Assembly: GCA_964429805.1 (NCBI GenBank)
Contig: CAYSDH010000005.1
Location: 1-64,000 of the forward strand
Reading direction: 5' to 3'
Source of the DNA: CAYSDH01 sp964429805
GTDB lineage: Bacteria > Bacteroidota > Bacteroidia > Flavobacteriales_D > JABDKJ01
Length of the DNA stretch: 64,000 nt
The translations under genes were made by a program, and so were the position numbers. Under the pieces are notes generated by a model. It had not been told where the DNA came from, made no database searches, and saw only the letters and a list, made by a program, of their open reading frames with translations. Shown one piece after another: positions 16,193 to 25,136 of this stretch; position 1 is the stretch's first letter, and the number at the start of each line of letters is the position of its first letter.

Positions 16193-17323
16193 TTAATTCA
16201 AATTTCCGAGTAATTCGAGGGCCTGGCTACTGTAGAACGAGTCTTTATCAACAATATTCTTTAAAACGTATCGTGCCGCACTAATCTTTTTGGCTTTGAT
16301 CAAGCTCAAGGCCCTGTAATACTGGGCTTCTTGATCAAACACCGACAAATCATGCTTTTGGGCCACAGACAGATAGGATGCCGCCTTCTTCTGCCTATTC
16401 AAGTTGAAGTATGCCAGACCACCATAAAAATGTGCATTCACATCATTAGGATAATTTTTCATGATTACCCTATATCTCTTCAAGGCTTCCTTATAGTCTC
16501 CTTGAGCAAAGCGCTGCATGGCAGCATCGAGATAGTCTACGTATGAGATTTTGGTCACTTCAAACCGGGCACCACCCAGACGAGCAATACTGTCATTCTC
16601 ATAGTTAGCCGGAACATGACCTGACAGCTGACTCCAAATCGCAATCTCTGATTGACCCTTTGTTCTCAACTTCCTGTAGTCAGCCACCTTGAGCCCGTGC
16701 ACATAATACACGGCATGTGTTTTTTGTTGAATTTTTGGGCTTGGCTCTTCTTTTTCCAACTCCTGCTTTTTCTTGACCGGAATGGGAGTCGGCTCAGTTT
16801 TTTTCTGTGGCTCACCATCTTTCTCAACTTCTGGAGTGGGAACCATTTCTTTTCTCACCCGCTTTAGGTCAATGTGCTCTTCAACTGGCAGCGGAGTACT
16901 GTACTTTATCTCCATCTCGTCAATAGAGTCTTGCTGAGTAGACACGATGAAAGGTGGCTCTTCTTGCGAAGCTCTCTCCAAGATTTGCTCCGTCATCACG
17001 TTTACTTCGTTCATGTCACTAATCACTTGATAGGCTGCATACGCTGTAATAACAACCGCTGCCGACAGCAACGTTGTCTTCACCCAAGAGAATGAACTTG
17101 AGCTACCCGTGTCTGTCATTCGTGACTCTAATTCACCATCGACCTCATCCATGATGGACGTGTCGGACTGAGAGGACCAGCCTTCCATGGCATCTGCCAA
17201 AAAGGGGTCATCTAAAGCGCGCTGTTCCATCTCGTTCATCTGACTATCATCGAGCTCGCCTCGGTGATACTTCATGATGTCTTCCTTTGAGAAGGTCCAA
17301 TTATGTTCGTTGCTTGAACTCAT
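16193..17323 (-). CDS. Membrane-anchored TPR protein with anti-sigma-like N-terminus
   Basis: The 376 residues divide into four parts. The N-terminal cytoplasmic segment (1-50; KEDIMKYHRGELDDSQ, then ALDDPFLADAMEGW) is the head often seen in proteins encoded after Bacteroidetes ECF sigma factors and is thought to bind sigma. A single membrane helix lies at about 82-101. A Pro/Glu/Lys-rich periplasmic linker spans about 115-200. The C-terminal TPR region (about 255-376) includes DAAMQRFAQGDYKEALKRY and VNAHFYGGLAYFNLNRQKKAA. The gene overlaps the sigma factor gene by 23 bases. I infer an anti-sigma or sensor role; the zinc-binding cysteines of classical anti-sigma factors are absent. Confidence 0.75.
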   Translation of the reverse strand: MSSSNEHNWTFSKEDIMKYHRGELDDSQMNEMEQRALDDPFLADAMEGWSSQSDTSIMDEVDGELESRMTDTGSSSSFSWVKTTLLSAAVVITAYAAYQVISDMNEVNVMTEQILERASQEEPPFIVSTQQDSIDEMEIKYSTPLPVEEHIDLKRVRKEMVPTPEVEKDGEPQKKTEPTPIPVKKKQELEKEEPSPKIQQKTHAVYYVHGLKVADYRKLRTKGQSEIAIWSQLSGHVPANYENDSIARLGGARFEVTKISYVDYLDAAMQRFAQGDYKEALKRYRVIMKNYPNDVNAHFYGGLAYFNLNRQKKAASYLSVAQKHDLSVFDQEAQYYRALSLIKAKKISAARYVLKNIVDKDSFYSSQALELLGNLN

Positions 17324-17882
17324 GTTGTTTTTCCAAAATGTTTTTCAGATTACGCTTCGCGTTCTGAATGTTACTCTTCACCGACTTGATGTCCATGTTG
17401 AGTTCTGTCGCTATCACTTTATACGGTTTGGCTTTGAGGTAAAATTCTCTAACACATTGTTGCTGCCCATCATTTAGCTCAGCTATGGCCTCTTCTAATC
17501 GCTCAAACTGCGCTTCCTTGGCTTTCTTCAACTGAAGAGAAAAGTCATCGGCCTCATGGATTTTCTCCATCCCGTTTATTTCAAGAGGGCCAGTTTTGGC
17601 CTTTCTCAGTTTCATGAGGCAGTGATTTTTACTCAACGAATAAAGCCATGACTTAAAGTTAGTCACCTCGTGTTTTTTGAGCTTAACCATCAGCTGCTCA
17701 AAGACATCTATGCAGGCATCTTTGGCCAGCTCTCTGTCGCCAAGGTACTTGAGGCACACACCAATGACGAGATGGGCGTATCGTTCATACAATACACCCA
17801 GGCTCTTCATGTCTCCGGTTTTAAACCGCTCAACCAGTGTGAAGTCTGAGACATGCTCGTTATGTTGTTTACTCTTTACCAA
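17301..17882 (-). CDS. ECF-type RNA polymerase sigma factor
   Basis: This is a 193-residue sigma-70 family protein with region 2 (about 30-95, LGVLYERYAHLVIGVCLKYL and DACIDVFEQL) and region 4 (about 135-185, LNDGQQQCVREFYLKAKPYK followed by the helix-turn-helix TELNMDIKSVKSNIQNAKRN). It directs RNA polymerase to a specific regulon, likely under control of the overlapping membrane protein. An in-frame TGA directly precedes the TTG at 17880-17882, so translation starts at this TTG or at a later codon. It lies 8 bases after the plug gene, which suggests coupled expression. The regulon cannot be read from the sequence. Confidence 0.9.
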   Translation of the reverse strand: MVKSKQHNEHVSDFTLVERFKTGDMKSLGVLYERYAHLVIGVCLKYLGDRELAKDACIDVFEQLMVKLKKHEVTNFKSWLYSLSKNHCLMKLRKAKTGPLEINGMEKIHEADDFSLQLKKAKEAQFERLEEAIAELNDGQQQCVREFYLKAKPYKVIATELNMDIKSVKSNIQNAKRNLKNILEKQHEFKQRT

Positions 17883-17890
17883 TCAGCAAA

Positions 17891-18619
17891 TCAAATAGTC
17901 TCGTTTTCTTTTTTCTCTTTCTGGCGTTCGTTCCACAGGTCAATATAAGACTTGGTCTCGTAGATAATTACTCCACCTGTCACGTCTCCATATTTGGCCG
18001 GCACACCTCCAGTGTAGACAGAAATATTCTTAATAGCTCCTCTCGGAATTCTTGGAATACCGCTTTCCGGTAGCTTCACACCGTCTACAAAAGTAGATAC
18101 GTTTTGTGGACGCGAGCCTCTGAAATATAGCTGCTGACCGTCATCACTCAGTTTTACTCCTGGCACAGAGACAGAAATCAATAGAGCCTGATCTGTCGCA
18201 GCTGCACTCTTTGAAATATCGGCTGACTTGATTTGCATCAGTGTAGGATTGTCTTTTCTAATCAAGTCAGGTATGCCCACTACAGTAACAATCCCAAGTG
18301 TGTTAGGCTGACTGAGCACAATGCTGTTTTTAAAGGTAATCTCATTAGGCAGCACCTCCACATTAGTGATCTCCAGCTCAGCATACTCTATAAACTTCAC
18401 ATGCAGTGTGTAGTTACCAGGCTGAAGAGGTTTGAGTGTAAATCGTCCATCCATGTCGCAGGTGGTTCCAATTTTTGAACCGGCCATGTCTACCCATACA
18501 GCGGTGGTAAAGAGTGGCTCACCATTGGCATTTTTTACTTGTCCTTTAATCTCTCCAAAATTTTGTGCCTGAGTAGACACCATCAAGAGCAAGGCAATTA
18601 GTGTGATTGTAATTCTCAT
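17891..18619 (-). CDS. Plug-only TonB-receptor-like protein with carboxypeptidase-like domain
   Basis: This 242-residue protein has a signal peptide (about 1-18), a carboxypeptidase-D regulatory-like beta-sandwich (about 22-100, GEIKGQVKNANGEPLFTTAV and DGRFTLKPLQPGNY), and a TonB-dependent receptor plug (about 115-225). The plug contains LYFRGSRPQNVSTFVDGV and VYTGGVPAKYGDVTGGVI. The normal 600-residue barrel is missing. The protein ends in a short charged tail, and the sigma factor gene starts 8 bases later, so this looks like a compact gene rather than a decayed receptor. It is first in an operon with sigma factor, anti-sigma-like TPR protein and small barrel. I infer a periplasmic or outer-membrane signalling role; transport by itself is unlikely. 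Confidence 0.82.
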   Translation of the reverse strand: MRITITLIALLLMVSTQAQNFGEIKGQVKNANGEPLFTTAVWVDMAGSKIGTTCDMDGRFTLKPLQPGNYTLHVKFIEYAELEITNVEVLPNEITFKNSIVLSQPNTLGIVTVVGIPDLIRKDNPTLMQIKSADISKSAAATDQALLISVSVPGVKLSDDGQQLYFRGSRPQNVSTFVDGVKLPESGIPRIPRGAIKNISVYTGGVPAKYGDVTGGVIIYETKSYIDLWNERQKEKKENETI

Positions 18620-18697
18620 AATTAAACGGGTTTAAGTTAATATCTACTAAGTAGATGACCCATTCAACAGAATTCCATAAAAATTAGGGAGATTATT

Positions 18698-19303
18698 TCA
18701 GCTCAGGTAGATTCCGTTCTCTCTGACAAACTCTTGCTCGGCTAGCAGCCTGCAGAACTTTATCATGTTGCAGAGTACTTCACTCCTGCGATGCTCATCT
18801 GTGATAAGCAGGAATTTGAACTTTTGATCGTACTCCAAATTGAGACTAGCCAACATGGGTACCAACTTTAATTCTGCCGGGTAAGAGAATGGCATTTTAT
18901 TGGTCTCCATTAGGTCAGTGTATCGCTTAAACTCGCTAATGACTTCTTCACTGACCTCTTCATTTACAATCCAAGAAAGCATCTCGACTTTTCCATAGGG
19001 ATAGAGCTTGTCTTCTTTTGCCGACTGATATTCTTTTAGTCTAAAAACGCCTGTACATTCTATTAGCACATCTGACTCACCGCCTTCATAGCGCTTGACC
19101 ACAGACAGAATGCGACAGCGACTACCTAGAGAATGTGTGATGCGCCCATTGGCAAAGGGTATACCAAACTCGCTGCCTTCTTGCTCTGAGTCGGCCATCA
19201 TCTGCCGATACCTTGGCTCAAAAATGTGCAGCTGCGTACGCTCACCTGGCAGTAAGAAAATACCTAGTGGAAATAATGGAAGATCTGTCGTTCCGCTCAA
19301 CAT
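18698..19303 (-). CDS. LON peptidase substrate-binding (N-terminal) domain protein
   Basis: This 201-residue protein consists only of the LON N-terminal domain, with LPLFPLGIFLLPGERTQLHIFEPRY near the start and RITHSLGSRCRILSV in the middle. It lacks the AAA and protease domains of Lon. Stand-alone copies are widespread in bacteria and their role is not established; binding of unfolded proteins is presumed. It starts one base after the stop of the Nfu gene and is likely co-transcribed with it. It is cytoplasmic, with no signal peptide. Confidence 0.9.
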   Translation of the reverse strand: MLSGTTDLPLFPLGIFLLPGERTQLHIFEPRYRQMMADSEQEGSEFGIPFANGRITHSLGSRCRILSVVKRYEGGESDVLIECTGVFRLKEYQSAKEDKLYPYGKVEMLSWIVNEEVSEEVISEFKRYTDLMETNKMPFSYPAELKLVPMLASLNLEYDQKFKFLLITDEHRRSEVLCNMIKFCRLLAEQEFVRENGIYLS

Positions 19304-19304
19304 T

Positions 19305-19913
19305 CTATGCGTCTTGGGCTACTACTTCTTGTACTTCTGGTAACATGGACTTCAGCAGAGTTTCAATCCCGCTTTTTAATGTGACAGTTGACGAAGGGCA
19401 GCCGCTGCATGATCCCTTAAGCGAAACTGTCACTACGCCTTCAGTGAAGTTTTGAAAATGAATGGCTCCACCATCTCTTTCAACAGCTGGTTTCACATAC
19501 TCGTCTAGTATACCCGCAATTTTTTCATCCATCTCATTAGAGATATTGTGCTGCACGGTTGGTGTAGACTCAGCAGCGTCACTCGATCCCGCACCAATAA
19601 AGTCAGTGGCTACGGCTAGCTTACTTTCCATAAGGTGACGCTGAATAAACTCACGTAATTCATTTTTGACAAGATCCCAATCTACATCGGCACTTTTACT
19701 CACCGTCACGAAGTTACTCATGATGAACACGCTCTTGACGAACGGGAAGGAGAACAACTTCTCAGCCAATGCAGACTTTCCAATGGTAGAGTCCAGTGAT
19801 TCAAACTCCGCGATATCATTGTTCTCAATAATGAATCGGTCGGCCACAAATTTGAGGCTCGATGGGTTTGGAGTCATCTCCGTGTACACGTATGTAGGTA
19901 TGATGTCTGACAT
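19305..19913 (-). CDS. NifU-like iron-sulfur cluster scaffold (Nfu)
   Basis: The protein carries and delivers iron-sulfur clusters to target enzymes; lipoyl synthase, also encoded in this window, is a typical client. The 202 residues have an Nfu N-terminal domain (about 8-95, TEMTPNPSSLKFVADR) and a NifU C-terminal domain (about 130-200) with the cluster-binding CSGC motif in LKGSCSGCPSSTVTLKSGIE and the preceding VKPAVERDGGAI. Both domains are complete. It is divergent from the gamma-carbonic anhydrase gene and is followed by the LON-domain gene after one base. Confidence 0.94.
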   Translation of the reverse strand: MSDIIPTYVYTEMTPNPSSLKFVADRFIIENNDIAEFESLDSTIGKSALAEKLFSFPFVKSVFIMSNFVTVSKSADVDWDLVKNELREFIQRHLMESKLAVATDFIGAGSSDAAESTPTVQHNISNEMDEKIAGILDEYVKPAVERDGGAIHFQNFTEGVVTVSLKGSCSGCPSSTVTLKSGIETLLKSMLPEVQEVVAQDA

Positions 19914-20006
19914 CTGTCTTAGAGTTTTGATAAAAGTACCACCTTGGTTTTTCTAGTCCATCATCTTTTTGAATAGAAATTTTAATTTCAAGAAAAAAGA
20001 GAAGAG

Positions 20007-20519
20007 ATGGCGCTGATAAAAGAATGTCACGGAAAGAATCCAAGTTATGGGGTGGATTGCTACCTCGCAGAAAACGCCACTTTGGTGGGCGAAGTCATCA
20101 TGGGCGACCAGTGCAGCGTGTGGTTTAACGCTGTGGTGCGCGCAGATGTGAACTCCATACAAATGGGTGACCGGGTTAATGTGCAAGACGGTGCTGTGAT
20201 ACACTGCACGTATGAAAAAGCGGCAACGACTATCGGAAATGACGTATCAATCGGTCATAATGCCATCGTGCATGGATGCACTATACATGACAGAGTGCTT
20301 ATTGGCATGGGCTCTATAGTGATGGATGGGGCTGTGATAGAGTCAGGGTCTATCGTGGCGGCTGGAGCAGTTGTACTGGAGAACACACGGGTAGAAAGCG
20401 GCTCTATCTATGCCGGAATCCCAGCAAAAAAAGTCAAAAATATCAGTTCTGAGACTTTAAAAGACCAAGTAGAACGAATCTCAAAGAACTATATACAGTA
20501 TAGTAGCTGGTTTAAATAG
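20007..20519 (+). CDS. Gamma-class carbonic anhydrase family protein
   Basis: This 170-residue protein has the left-handed beta-helix built from hexapeptide repeats (for example VIMGDQCSVWFNAVVRAD, SIQMGDRVNVQDGAVI). The metal-binding histidines of the family are visible in VIHCT and SIGHNAIVHGC. It belongs to the YrdA/PaaY/CaiE group. Many such proteins bind zinc or iron, but carbonic anhydrase activity has been shown only for some, so catalysis is not certain. A purine-rich AAGAAAAAAGAGAAGAG precedes the start codon. It stands alone, divergent from nfu. Confidence 0.93.
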   Translation: MALIKECHGKNPSYGVDCYLAENATLVGEVIMGDQCSVWFNAVVRADVNSIQMGDRVNVQDGAVIHCTYEKAATTIGNDVSIGHNAIVHGCTIHDRVLIGMGSIVMDGAVIESGSIVAAGAVVLENTRVESGSIYAGIPAKKVKNISSETLKDQVERISKNYIQYSSWFK

Positions 20520-20637
20520 ACATCAGAAATCCCATTACTAAACGGGACATTGGATTGCCAAATGAATTTTTATTCCTTTGCGGTAGGGTTAGCATTCACA
20601 TAATTGTATTACCTACATAGCAATACCTTGAAGTCCT

Positions 20638-22164
20638 ATGAAGCCGAGTACAGAACTCTTTCAGTTGGTGAAGTCACTGACAAAGTCAGAAAAGCGATTT
20701 TTTAAACTCTCCTCTTCCTTGCAAAGCGGGAGTAAGAACTACTTGAAAATTTTCAATTCGATAGACAAACAGAAAGTCTATGATGAGAATATGATCAAAG
20801 AAGAATTTAGCAAGGAGACTTTCATCAAGCACTTCCCTTCTGAGAAAAACCACCTCTACAAGCTCATTCTCAAGAGTCTGCGCGCCTACCACTCCGACAA
20901 CACTGTGAGCTCTGTGCTCAAGCAAGAGATAAAGAACATTGAGATACTGTACACCAAGGCGCTTTATAAGGAGTGCAACAAGTTCATGAAGCGAGCGAAG
21001 AAAATCGCCATTGACCATGAGAAGTTTTACTACCTCTATGAGCTACTCAACTGGGAAAAAATACTGCTTGAAGAAGCCTATGAAGAAGGCGAGTTCACCA
21101 AAGACTTAGACGGTCTGATTGAAGAAGAGAAGGATGTTATAGAAAAACTACGAAACCTAGCTGCCTATCACGTGCTCTACTCGAAGATCAACTACGTGTT
21201 TAGAAGTGGCGGATATGTGCGCAATGAACGCGACAAGCAGGTGGTGTTAGAAATATCTAGTCATCCGCTGATTAAAAATAAGAACACAGCCCTCTCTAGA
21301 CGTGCGGCTACTATCTGTTACTACATACAAGGATTCTGCGCGCTTGCGAACAGAGACTGGAAGAAATGTGCCGAAAAATTTGGCAAGGTGAGAGCCATCT
21401 TTGAGGAGAACCCTCACATCAAAAAAGACCTTGCGAAGCGATACATTAAGACCGTCAGCAACCTCATCATGTGCCACATCGAAATGAAGGAGCATAAGGA
21501 GGCTAAAAAACTAATCGACTCGATGAGAAAGATGTCGGAGCTGAAAGGCTTTGACAACATGGACATTGGTGTTCGGATATTTAAGTCTACGTACCTCGCT
21601 GAGATTAGACTCTACCAGCGCACCGGTGACTATGACCACGCCATCAAGTTGATAGAACCGATAATGGAACAGATCGAATCCATGAAAGGACGTATCAACA
21701 AGGAGCAAGAGATTTTGTTTTACTACAACATAGCCTACATCTACTTCGGTATTGGTGAGCACAACAAGGCCCTATTCTGGATTAATAAAGTGCTCAATGA
21801 CAATGAGACCAACCTGCGACAGGACATCTATGGTTATGCGCGCTTGTTTAACCTCATCATCCACTACGAGTTGGGTAATAACGAACTTCTAGAGTACATC
21901 ATTAAGTCTACGCATCGCTACCTCAATAAGAAAGGACGTGCTTATGAAGTGGAAACATTGATGCTTAGCAGCTTGAAGAAATTAGCGAAGACTTACGACA
22001 AGACCGGTGCTAAAAAGGAGTTTGAGAAGATGAAGCCTCAGTTGAAAAAGATACTGAAGAGTGAATCTGAGCAAGTGGCCCTTGAGTACTTCGACTTCGA
22101 GTCTTGGGTAAACAGCAAAATAACTGAGCAGAACTTTGCCGAAGCAGTAAAAAAAGCAAGTTGA
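20638..22164 (+). CDS. Large helical-repeat protein, conserved in Bacteroidota, function unknown
   Basis: This 508-residue protein is highly charged and nearly all alpha-helical. It starts with LFQLVKSLTKSEKRFFKLSS, an N-terminus I associate with uncharacterised Bacteroidetes proteins, and continues with TPR-like helix pairs (clearest at about 320-450, for example IRLYQRTGDYDHAIKLIEPI and FYYNIAYIYFGIGEHNKALF). There is no signal peptide, membrane segment or catalytic motif. TPR scaffolds mediate protein contacts, but no partner can be named. It is a single-gene unit that ends at a bidirectional terminator shared with the convergent adhesin operon. Confidence 0.8.
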   Translation: MKPSTELFQLVKSLTKSEKRFFKLSSSLQSGSKNYLKIFNSIDKQKVYDENMIKEEFSKETFIKHFPSEKNHLYKLILKSLRAYHSDNTVSSVLKQEIKNIEILYTKALYKECNKFMKRAKKIAIDHEKFYYLYELLNWEKILLEEAYEEGEFTKDLDGLIEEEKDVIEKLRNLAAYHVLYSKINYVFRSGGYVRNERDKQVVLEISSHPLIKNKNTALSRRAATICYYIQGFCALANRDWKKCAEKFGKVRAIFEENPHIKKDLAKRYIKTVSNLIMCHIEMKEHKEAKKLIDSMRKMSELKGFDNMDIGVRIFKSTYLAEIRLYQRTGDYDHAIKLIEPIMEQIESMKGRINKEQEILFYYNIAYIYFGIGEHNKALFWINKVLNDNETNLRQDIYGYARLFNLIIHYELGNNELLEYIIKSTHRYLNKKGRAYEVETLMLSSLKKLAKTYDKTGAKKEFEKMKPQLKKILKSESEQVALEYFDFESWVNSKITEQNFAEAVKKAS

Positions 22165-22173
22165 TTGCAAAAG

Positions 22174-22204
22174 AAAGAGCCTGATCAATAAGACCAGGCC
22201 CTTT
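22174..22204. terminator. Bidirectional terminator
   Basis: AAAG-A-GCCTGATC (22174-22186) pairs with GACCAGGC-C-CTTT (22192-22204) around the loop AATAA, with two mismatches. It lies between two convergent genes, 10 bases after the + strand stop and 22 bases from the - strand stop, and has A-rich and T-containing flanks suited to termination from either side. Confidence 0.65.
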
Positions 22205-22225
22205 CATTTCAAAACGGATCTTGAA

Positions 22226-24163
22226 TCACTTCCCTAATGAAGTGACTATAAATTCTGTCCTACGATTCTCCTCATGTGCTTCATCAGAACAATCTGCTCC
22301 GTTGACACATTTGTTTAAAATTCGAGTTTCTCCATATCCTTTAGACACTATCCTGTTAACGGCAATGCCCTTCTGAACGAGATATGCTTTCGCACTTCTC
22401 GCTCTGCGCTCAGACAACTCCACGTTATACTCATCTCTACCTCTGCTGTCTGTATGAGACTGCAACTCAATAACGATGGTCGGGTTGTCTTTCAAAGTCT
22501 TGACCACCTTGTCTAGTTCCACGGCCGCATCTGGTCTGATGTCAAATTTGTCAAAGTCGTAATTGATATTCGGAATTCGAATCACACCCTTGTCGTCAGG
22601 CGTATACGGACTGTTAGGGTCAATCACATTAATCTGTGGCATCGTGAAGACTAGCTCAAGCTCTTCGTCTTCATACTGATTGACAGTAGATCGCTCATAG
22701 CTCTGAGTAAAGTACCCATCCTTAGAGCCTTCGATTCGGTAATTTCTGTCTGGCAGCAATTCGAAGTCAAACTTCCCGTCAGGTCCTGTGACTACTTCTT
22801 TAATAGTCTCACCAGTGTCTAGGTCTATGAGCTTAATTGTCACGCCTTTGAGCAAGTTGCCGGCATCATCAACTGACTTACCATTGACGTATACATTGCC
22901 GCTTGGACGCTTCTTAAACTGATAGATTTTATCTACTCCCTGTCTGTTTGATGCGAAATATCCTGTAGAGTCACCTCCGTCATATATAAAAGAGAAGTCG
23001 TCAGACGTAGAGTTTATTGGGTAGTTTAAGTTTCTTGGCTTCTTCCACTCATCACCACTTTTTGTTGACTTAAAGATGTCTAACTCTCCGAGTGACGGGT
23101 GTCCATCAGACGAGAAGTAGAGTGCATTTCCACCTCTGTAGGTAGGAAACACCTCATTGGCTTTGGTATTGATAGTAGAACCTAAGTTTTTAGGCTTTGA
23201 CCACGAACCACCACTGTTGGTAGACATGTAGATATCATTTTGACCTATACCACCGGGCATGTCTGAAGCAAAGTACAGCGTGTCTCCTCCTTCAGAAAGA
23301 CTAGGGTGCATACAACTATAGTCAATGTTGTTAAACGGAAGCTCAATCACATTGCCCCAAGCACCCGAAGTATCTTTACTTGCGGTGTAGAGGAACATAT
23401 TGTTAAAATTGTCTCCGTCCTTCTCCGCTTTTCTACCTGACACGGTATAGCTTCTGGTAAACACAGCCATGTCATTGGCTTTATTAAAAGAGATTGGACC
23501 GTCATGAAACTTTCCGTTGAAGATTTTATCAATCGGCATCTGCTCATTCCAGGTACTACCGTTATTCTTCATAGAGTACAAGTCGTAATATGAATTTCCC
23601 GTCCATGGGTTATTCTTTGAGCCCTTTACTTCTCGCTCAGCTGTAAATGCAAGACTACCGTCTTCCATCATCACTGGACTAAACATGCTCAAATTAGAGA
23701 GCATAGGCAAGGCTGAAATCTTGTAGAGTGCAGTATCATCTTTAAACAGCTCAATGAACTGACAAGACTCAACCATGGCGCGTGCTACTTTGTCTTCAGG
23801 TTTTACCGATAGGTATTCTCTAAAGATGAGCTCGGCCTTGTCATGCTTGTTATTACTCATAAGCATCTTGCCATAGTTGAACTTATCTTCTAGGGTAACC
23901 TGAGGATAGTTCATGGCTAACTGATACGCTTTCTCAGCGGCTGGAAAATCATCCAACTTCTGGTGGGTAAGAGCGAGCATCTTTAAAGACTCATAGCTCT
24001 CAGGCTTCTTAGCCAAGGCATTGTTAAACTTCTTTTTGGCTTTGGCGTACTGTAGATTACTGAAGTCCTTTTTACCAGATTTCAAATAATAATTGGCCCC
24101 ACATCCTGAAAGCAGGATTGCCATGAGAGTCAATGTCAGTATGTTCTCTATCGTGTGTCTCAT
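22226..24163 (-). CDS. OmpA family protein with PorE-like architecture (T9SS)
   Basis: The 645 residues show a lipoprotein signal (about 1-22, ILLSGC), TPRs (about 30-130, KKKFNNALAKKPESYESLKM), a beta-propeller of PD40/WD40-like blades (about 150-410, DTLYFASDMPGGIGQNDIYM and ALYFSSDGHPSLGELDIFKS), a carboxypeptidase-like domain (about 425-500, VTIKLIDLDTGETI) and an OmpA-type peptidoglycan-binding domain (about 535-640, LQSHTDSRGRDEYNVELSER). This TPR-propeller-CRD-OmpA order is that of PorE, the lipoprotein linking the type IX machinery to peptidoglycan. It sits downstream of PorP/SprF and the adhesin, so here it probably anchors that adhesin's export or surface complex. Whether it is the general PorE or a dedicated copy cannot be told. 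Confidence 0.9.
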   Translation of the reverse strand: MRHTIENILTLTLMAILLSGCGANYYLKSGKKDFSNLQYAKAKKKFNNALAKKPESYESLKMLALTHQKLDDFPAAEKAYQLAMNYPQVTLEDKFNYGKMLMSNNKHDKAELIFREYLSVKPEDKVARAMVESCQFIELFKDDTALYKISALPMLSNLSMFSPVMMEDGSLAFTAEREVKGSKNNPWTGNSYYDLYSMKNNGSTWNEQMPIDKIFNGKFHDGPISFNKANDMAVFTRSYTVSGRKAEKDGDNFNNMFLYTASKDTSGAWGNVIELPFNNIDYSCMHPSLSEGGDTLYFASDMPGGIGQNDIYMSTNSGGSWSKPKNLGSTINTKANEVFPTYRGGNALYFSSDGHPSLGELDIFKSTKSGDEWKKPRNLNYPINSTSDDFSFIYDGGDSTGYFASNRQGVDKIYQFKKRPSGNVYVNGKSVDDAGNLLKGVTIKLIDLDTGETIKEVVTGPDGKFDFELLPDRNYRIEGSKDGYFTQSYERSTVNQYEDEELELVFTMPQINVIDPNSPYTPDDKGVIRIPNINYDFDKFDIRPDAAVELDKVVKTLKDNPTIVIELQSHTDSRGRDEYNVELSERRARSAKAYLVQKGIAVNRIVSKGYGETRILNKCVNGADCSDEAHEENRRTEFIVTSLGK

Positions 24164-24174
24164 TGTGTCTCGAC

Positions 24175-25113
24175 TTAGAATAGACGTGGTGATTTCATCT
24201 TGATTACCTCCTCACCGAAGGCATATCCCAGCATGACCTCGTGGCTACCGCTGCTGTAGTTTGCTATGTCAGTTAAGGTAAAGTCATAAGCATAACCTAT
24301 TCTCAATCTCGAAGAAGGCATTACTTCCAACATACCAATTATGGCATCTCCTGTTCTGTAGGAAACCCCAAACCAAATAATTTCATTGAGCAGCGCATTG
24401 ACGTTAAGGTCCACTTCAACTGGTGCTGCGGGGTGATACTTGACAAGCACATTTGGCTTTAAACCTAATGACTCACTTACTTTAAAAAACTTTCCACCTG
24501 TCACAAAAACGTGGTTCTCAAAGTGCACATCGTCAGTACCTGAAGTTACGTCTTGAAACTGGAGCTTGTCATCGGCAGCAAAAAGTGTTGGAATAGAAAT
24601 TCCTGCATAGGTAGTGCTGTTGTAGTAATATGCACCAATTCCAAACTTGGGTATCATTTGATTTTTCAATGCTCCATTTAGAAACACAGGATCGTTCTCG
24701 TCAACGATGTCAGTCTGGTCTAATCGGGCTGTGAAACTTGACACACCTGCTCGGATACCAAAAGACAATCTGTTATTCTGATCGGCATCTAAATCAAGGT
24801 GATACGATGCGTTGGCGCTAAACTCAAACTGCTCTGTATCTCCAATGTCATCATGCATGATGATGGCTCCAAGACCAATCTTGTTGTTAGACAGCGGACC
24901 ATCTATTTCAAGCAGTTGTGAAGTCGGTGCTCCTTCCAGGCCCACCCACTGTGAACGATGCAAGGCTGTAGCTTCCCAAAACTTGTGGCTACCTGAGTAG
25001 GCTGGATTGATGAATAGTCCATTAAACATGTACTGACTCACCATCACTTCATTCTGTGCGAATGAGGACAAAGCAAATGCCATGAATAGCCCGAGTATGA
25101 CTGATTTTCTCAT
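24175..25113 (-). CDS. PorP/SprF family type IX secretion outer-membrane protein
   Basis: This 312-residue protein has a signal peptide (about 1-19) and the family start QNEVMVSQYMFNGLFINPAYSG, followed by a beta-barrel with repeated strand motifs (SQWVGLEGAPTSQLL, ASYHLDLDADQNNRLSFGIR). PorP/SprF proteins are outer-membrane partners of the T9SS. SprF in Flavobacterium johnsoniae is needed for secretion of the adhesin SprB, encoded next to it. The same arrangement exists here, with the giant adhesin 23 bases upstream and the PorE-like protein 11 bases downstream. Confidence 0.93.
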   Translation of the reverse strand: MRKSVILGLFMAFALSSFAQNEVMVSQYMFNGLFINPAYSGSHKFWEATALHRSQWVGLEGAPTSQLLEIDGPLSNNKIGLGAIIMHDDIGDTEQFEFSANASYHLDLDADQNNRLSFGIRAGVSSFTARLDQTDIVDENDPVFLNGALKNQMIPKFGIGAYYYNSTTYAGISIPTLFAADDKLQFQDVTSGTDDVHFENHVFVTGGKFFKVSESLGLKPNVLVKYHPAAPVEVDLNVNALLNEIIWFGVSYRTGDAIIGMLEVMPSSRLRIGYAYDFTLTDIANYSSGSHEVMLGYAFGEEVIKMKSPRLF

Positions 25114-25136
25114 CTCTTATCTATTTGTCTCGTTAA

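Noticed and set aside
17891..18619. Truncated pseudogene of a TonB-dependent receptor
   Set aside because: The frame has a natural stop with a charged tail, the sigma factor follows after 8 bases, and no barrel remnants are found in any frame downstream.
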